A DNA stretch of 64,000 nucleotides from the NCBI GenBank assembly GCA_041163745.1, contig JBEAQU010000087.1, positions 62,001-126,000 of the forward strand, in the 5' to 3' direction. The translations under genes were made by a program, and so were the position numbers. Position 1 is the first letter of the stretch. Each line of letters begins with the position of its first letter. This document shows positions 61,331-64,000 of the stretch, piece after piece. The notes beneath the pieces were generated by a model that was given only the letters and a program-made list of their open reading frames with translations, searched no databases and was not told where the DNA came from. The DNA is from UBA6168 sp041163745 (GTDB lineage Bacteria > Bacteroidota > Bacteroidia > Chitinophagales > Saprospiraceae).

Positions 61331-62671
61331 ATGAACAAGCAGCCATCCTACCGCCTTCCATTTGCCCTGGTCACGAGTCTGTTCTTCCTCTGGGGCATTG
61401 CCAATTCCCTGAACGGGATATTGATCAGTCATTTCCAGGTTGCGTTGGACCTGCGTCGCTGGCAGGCCGGGCTGGTGGATTCGGCATTCTACCTGGGATA
61501 CTTCTTCCTGGCGATTCCCGCCGGATTGTTCATGAACCGTCACGGATACAAGAAGGGGATCCTGCTGGGACTCCTGCTGTACGGGGTTGGTGCGCTTCTG
61601 TTCTATCCCGCCGCGGAAACCCGTCTGTACGGGTTTTTCCTGTTTGCTTTGTTCACCATCGCCGGCGGACTGGCGTTCCTGGAAACGGCCGCCAATCCGT
61701 ACATCGCGGTGTTGGGAGACCCCGCCCGGGCGGAGCAGCGGCTCAACTTCTCCCAATCCTTCAACGGGCTGAGCATCATCTTCGGGCCTTTGCTGGGCAG
61801 CCTGCTCATTTTCACGGACAACAATTACTCGGCGGAAGACCTCGCGGCCATGCCGGCGGCGGCGGCGGAAGCGGTTCGCGCGGCGGAGGCCCGGACGGTA
61901 CAACTACCCTACCTGGGCCTGGCTGCCGCCGTGCTCGGTGTCGCCTTCCTGTTCCGGATCACCCGCATGCCGGAGCCTGTTCCACCGTCGGCCGGAGCGC
62001 CGACTTCGCAGGGATGGCCGGCGCTGCTGCGACAAAAGAACCTGGCGATGGCCATTGCCGCGCAGTTCGCCTACGTCGGCGCCCAGGCCTGCCTGTGGGG
62101 TTATTTCATCGATTTGAAACTCACGCTCTCACCGGACCGTCATTTCTTCCTGGTGGAAGCGCTGCAGCCGTTTTTCGAATGGCTGACCGGCGGTGCGGAG
62201 GACCTGACACCGAAGAGATGGGCCGGATTCCACCTTACCTTCTCCTTCCTGTTGTTCATGACGGGCCGGTTTTTCGGCACCTGGTTGATGTCCTTTGTCC
62301 GGCCGCCACGCTTGCTGGCCGTTTTCGCCGTTGTGTCCATGGCCCTGCTGCTGACGGGTGTCCTCGGCAGCGGCCTGTCGGCCGTCACGGCGGTCATGTT
62401 CGCCAGTTTCTTCATGTCCATCATGTTCCCGACCATCTTCGCCCTGGGCACGAAAGGCCTTGGAACGCAGATGAAAACCGGATCGTCGCTGATTATCATG
62501 GCGATTGCGGGCGGGGCGGTGATGCCACCAATCCTGGGCAGCATCGCCGACGCCGGCGGTGGAGGATACCAGACGGCCTTTCTCGTCCCCGCGCTTTGTT
62601 TCATCGTCATCCTGCAGTTCGCCTGGTACGTCAACCGCATGGAAGGTCGGAACCAGGCGGTGACCCTTTAA
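61331..62671 (+). CDS. FucP-type sugar:H+ symporter (MFS)
   Basis: The 446-residue protein has twelve predicted membrane segments and the FucP-family motifs FFLWGIANSLNGILISHFQ in helix 1 (seen as FLWGIANSLN) and AFLETAANPYIAVLG in helix 4. Homologues import L-fucose, glucose or galactose with protons. The mutarotase and dehydrogenase genes directly downstream (11 and 37 bases apart) point to L-fucose or a similar deoxy-sugar. The start at ATG 61331 (MNKQPSYRLPFALV) was chosen by family fit; ATG 61307 is possible. Confidence 0.9.
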   Translation: MNKQPSYRLPFALVTSLFFLWGIANSLNGILISHFQVALDLRRWQAGLVDSAFYLGYFFLAIPAGLFMNRHGYKKGILLGLLLYGVGALLFYPAAETRLYGFFLFALFTIAGGLAFLETAANPYIAVLGDPARAEQRLNFSQSFNGLSIIFGPLLGSLLIFTDNNYSAEDLAAMPAAAAEAVRAAEARTVQLPYLGLAAAVLGVAFLFRITRMPEPVPPSAGAPTSQGWPALLRQKNLAMAIAAQFAYVGAQACLWGYFIDLKLTLSPDRHFFLVEALQPFFEWLTGGAEDLTPKRWAGFHLTFSFLLFMTGRFFGTWLMSFVRPPRLLAVFAVVSMALLLTGVLGSGLSAVTAVMFASFFMSIMFPTIFALGTKGLGTQMKTGSSLIIMAIAGGAVMPPILGSIADAGGGGYQTAFLVPALCFIVILQFAWYVNRMEGRNQAVTL

Positions 62672-62682
62672 ACACGCATTCT

Positions 62683-63030
62683 ATGTCGACCGAAACCCAA
62701 CGTTACCTGCTGGCGCTGGACCTGCGCCCGGATGACGAGCTCATCCGCGCATACGAGGAGTACCACGCCCCCGGCAACGTCTGGCCGCCGGTGCTGGACA
62801 GCCTCCGGGAAGCCGGCATCCGGGAAATGCAGATCTACCGGACCGGCAACCGGCTGGTCATGGTCATCGAGGCGGAGCCGGATTTCACTTTCGAAAGGAA
62901 AGCGGCCCTGGATGCCGCCAATACGGTCGTCCAGGACTGGGAAACCCTGATGAGCACGTTCCAGCAGGCGATTCCCTGGGCCCGGCCGGGAGAGAAGTGG
63001 GTACCTTTGCAAAAAGTGTTCGAACTGTGA
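62683..63030 (+). CDS. L-rhamnose/L-fucose mutarotase family protein
   Basis: The 115-residue protein belongs to the RhaM family (ferredoxin-like dimer). YLLALDLRPDDELIRAYEEYH carries the family His, VWPPVLDSLREAGIREMQIYRTGNRLVMVIE (seen as VWPPVLDSLREAGI) is the signature, and AIPWARPGEKWVPLQKVFEL ends it with the usual WxxLxxVF tail. It interconverts sugar anomers in the cytoplasm. Its place between a FucP transporter and an SDR suggests L-fucose. It starts 11 bases after the transporter gene. Confidence 0.92.
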   Translation: MSTETQRYLLALDLRPDDELIRAYEEYHAPGNVWPPVLDSLREAGIREMQIYRTGNRLVMVIEAEPDFTFERKAALDAANTVVQDWETLMSTFQQAIPWARPGEKWVPLQKVFEL

Positions 63031-63067
63031 TGCGACCGGTACCTGCGAACCGGTAAAAAAAAGACTC

Positions 63068-63841
63068 ATGCAACGACTGCAAGACAAGACCGCCCTCGTC
63101 ACCGGGGCAGCCAGCGGCATCGGACTGGCCATTGCCCGCCGCTTCGCCGCCGAAGGGGCGCGGGTATTCCTCCTGGATCTCCAGCCGGATGCCGCCGAGG
63201 CCGCCGCCGAAGCCCTGCGGGCCGATGGAGGGGATGCGCATGCGAGGGCCTGCGATGTGAGCCGGCAGGAGGCCTTTTGCGCCTTGGTGGCGGACATCGC
63301 CGCAGCACACCCCATCGACATCCTCGTCAACAATGCAGGCATTGGCTTTGTCGGCAACATAGAGCAGACAACCGAGGCGGATTTCGACCGGCTTCATCAG
63401 GTCAATGTGAAAGGTGTTTACAACGGGATGTATGCGGTGATCCCCTGGTTCCGCCGGCAGGGCCGCGGGGTGATCCTCAACATGGCCTCCATTGTCAGCA
63501 GCGTCGGCATCCCCGACAGATTCGCCTATTCCATGACCAAAGGTGCGGTGCTGACCATGACCCTTTCCGTCGCCATGGATTACATCGGACACAACATCCG
63601 CTGCAACTGTATCTCACCGGCCAGGGTCCATACCCCTTTCGTCGACGCTTACCTGCAAAAGAACTATCCTGGAAAGGAAAAGGACATGTTCGACCATCTC
63701 GCCGCGACCCAACCGATCGGCCGCATGGCCACGCCGGAGGAAGTGGCGGCCCTGGCCTGTTACCTATGCTCGGACGAGGCGGCTTTCATCACCGGCTGCG
63801 ATTACCCCCTCGACGGGGGCTTCCTCCGCCTGCGCCCCTGA
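63068..63841 (+). CDS. SDR family oxidoreductase, probable L-fucose dehydrogenase type
   Basis: The 257-residue classical short-chain dehydrogenase has TGAASGIG (cofactor loop), NNAG (DILVNNAGIGFV), the catalytic Ser in NMASIVSSVG and YSMTK. Asp at the end of strand 2 (LLDLQ) favours NAD over NADP. It follows the mutarotase gene by 37 bases and should oxidise the sugar delivered by it, first step of a non-phosphorylated route; the rest of that route is not in the window. The substrate is inferred from neighbours. Confidence 0.88.
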   Translation: MQRLQDKTALVTGAASGIGLAIARRFAAEGARVFLLDLQPDAAEAAAEALRADGGDAHARACDVSRQEAFCALVADIAAAHPIDILVNNAGIGFVGNIEQTTEADFDRLHQVNVKGVYNGMYAVIPWFRRQGRGVILNMASIVSSVGIPDRFAYSMTKGAVLTMTLSVAMDYIGHNIRCNCISPARVHTPFVDAYLQKNYPGKEKDMFDHLAATQPIGRMATPEEVAALACYLCSDEAAFITGCDYPLDGGFLRLRP

Positions 63842-63881
63842 ACCGGGGAGAACCTTCCGGGCCGGAAGCTGTTTAGCTGAC

Positions 63882-64000
63882 ATGCTGCTGCAATTCACCC
63901 ATACCGGCATCCATTGTCCGGCCGGCGCCTTCCACATAGACCCCTGGCTTCCGGCGGAGCGGGCCGTGATCACGCACGCCCATTCTGACCATGCCCGTCG
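63882..64000 (+). CDS. Ligase-associated DNA exonuclease (MBL fold), N-terminal part (cut by window end)
   Basis: The frame opens at ATG 63882 and runs to the window edge: MLLQFTHTGIHCPAGAFHID, then PWLPAERAVITHAHSDHAR. The HAHSDHAR metal motif so close to the N-terminus and the CPAG-F-IDPW stretch match the beta-CASP/metallo-beta-lactamase exonuclease encoded beside an ATP-dependent DNA ligase and helicase in many bacteria. Those partners would lie just beyond the window. Confidence 0.8.
   Translation, partial: MLLQFTHTGIHCPAGAFHIDPWLPAERAVITHAHSDHAR

Noticed and set aside
60412..62682. Long plus-strand frame overlapping the MscS and FucP genes
   Set aside because: Only its last 116 codons (62683-63030, the mutarotase) are real; the rest is a shifted frame of two clear genes and has Pro/Arg/Gly-rich composition.

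Overview
The window is GC-rich chromosomal DNA from a member of the Bacteroidota. Signs of this are a type 9 secretion sorting domain, a GWxTD-domain protein, an FtsZ ending in LHDNVD, a short RpoD without region 1.1, the division-cluster order typical of the phylum, -7 boxes of the form TAnnTTTG, and few Shine-Dalgarno sequences. The high GC content and gene mix would fit the Saprospiria, but that is a guess. I see no insertion sequence, phage or CRISPR array.

Left part (1-16 kb, mostly minus strand). A truncated 7TM-HD phosphohydrolase gene and a GT4 glycosyltransferase come first. Then a plus-strand gene stands alone between two gene-poor stretches; it looks like a bacterial gasdermin (2164-3009) with no protease gene beside it, and is the most striking gene here. 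Next are a GGCT-like gene, tRNA-Lys with a consensus promoter and terminator, an esterase, aroC, a SelL-type peroxiredoxin, a di-haem peroxidase with two MbnP-like lipoproteins (a likely copper/redox cassette), a DUF58 protein, a Tat-exported oxidoreductase, a membrane-anchored class III cyclase, and a divergent glycerophosphodiesterase.

Middle part (16-40 kb). A Crp/Fnr regulator with a cysteine cluster precedes an ETHE1-like persulfide dioxygenase/rhodanese, two small rhodaneses and a 1-Cys peroxiredoxin: a sulfide/persulfide detoxification locus with candidate palindromic operators. Then come a PorE-like envelope protein, ndk, nrnA, an FKBP lipoprotein, prfB with a programmed +1 frameshift, a DUF1080 lipoprotein, an M1 peptidase, aspartokinase, rpoD, an ATE/Bpt-like aminoacyl-transferase, two unrecognised genes (35128-38915) and a T9SS-secreted protein.

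Right part (40-64 kb). The complete division and wall cluster runs on the minus strand: mraZ-rsmH-ftsL-ftsI-murE-mraY-murD-ftsW-murG-murC-ftsQ-ftsA-ftsZ. It starts at a promoter with three MraZ boxes and ends at an intrinsic terminator; murF is absent. Beyond it lie a GT2 synthase, a GWxTD protein, an MscS channel, a FucP-type transporter/mutarotase/dehydrogenase set for a deoxy-sugar (probably L-fucose), and the start of a ligase-associated exonuclease gene cut by the window end.

Starts were moved from the longest reading frame where family N-termini, signal peptides or promoter positions argued for it.
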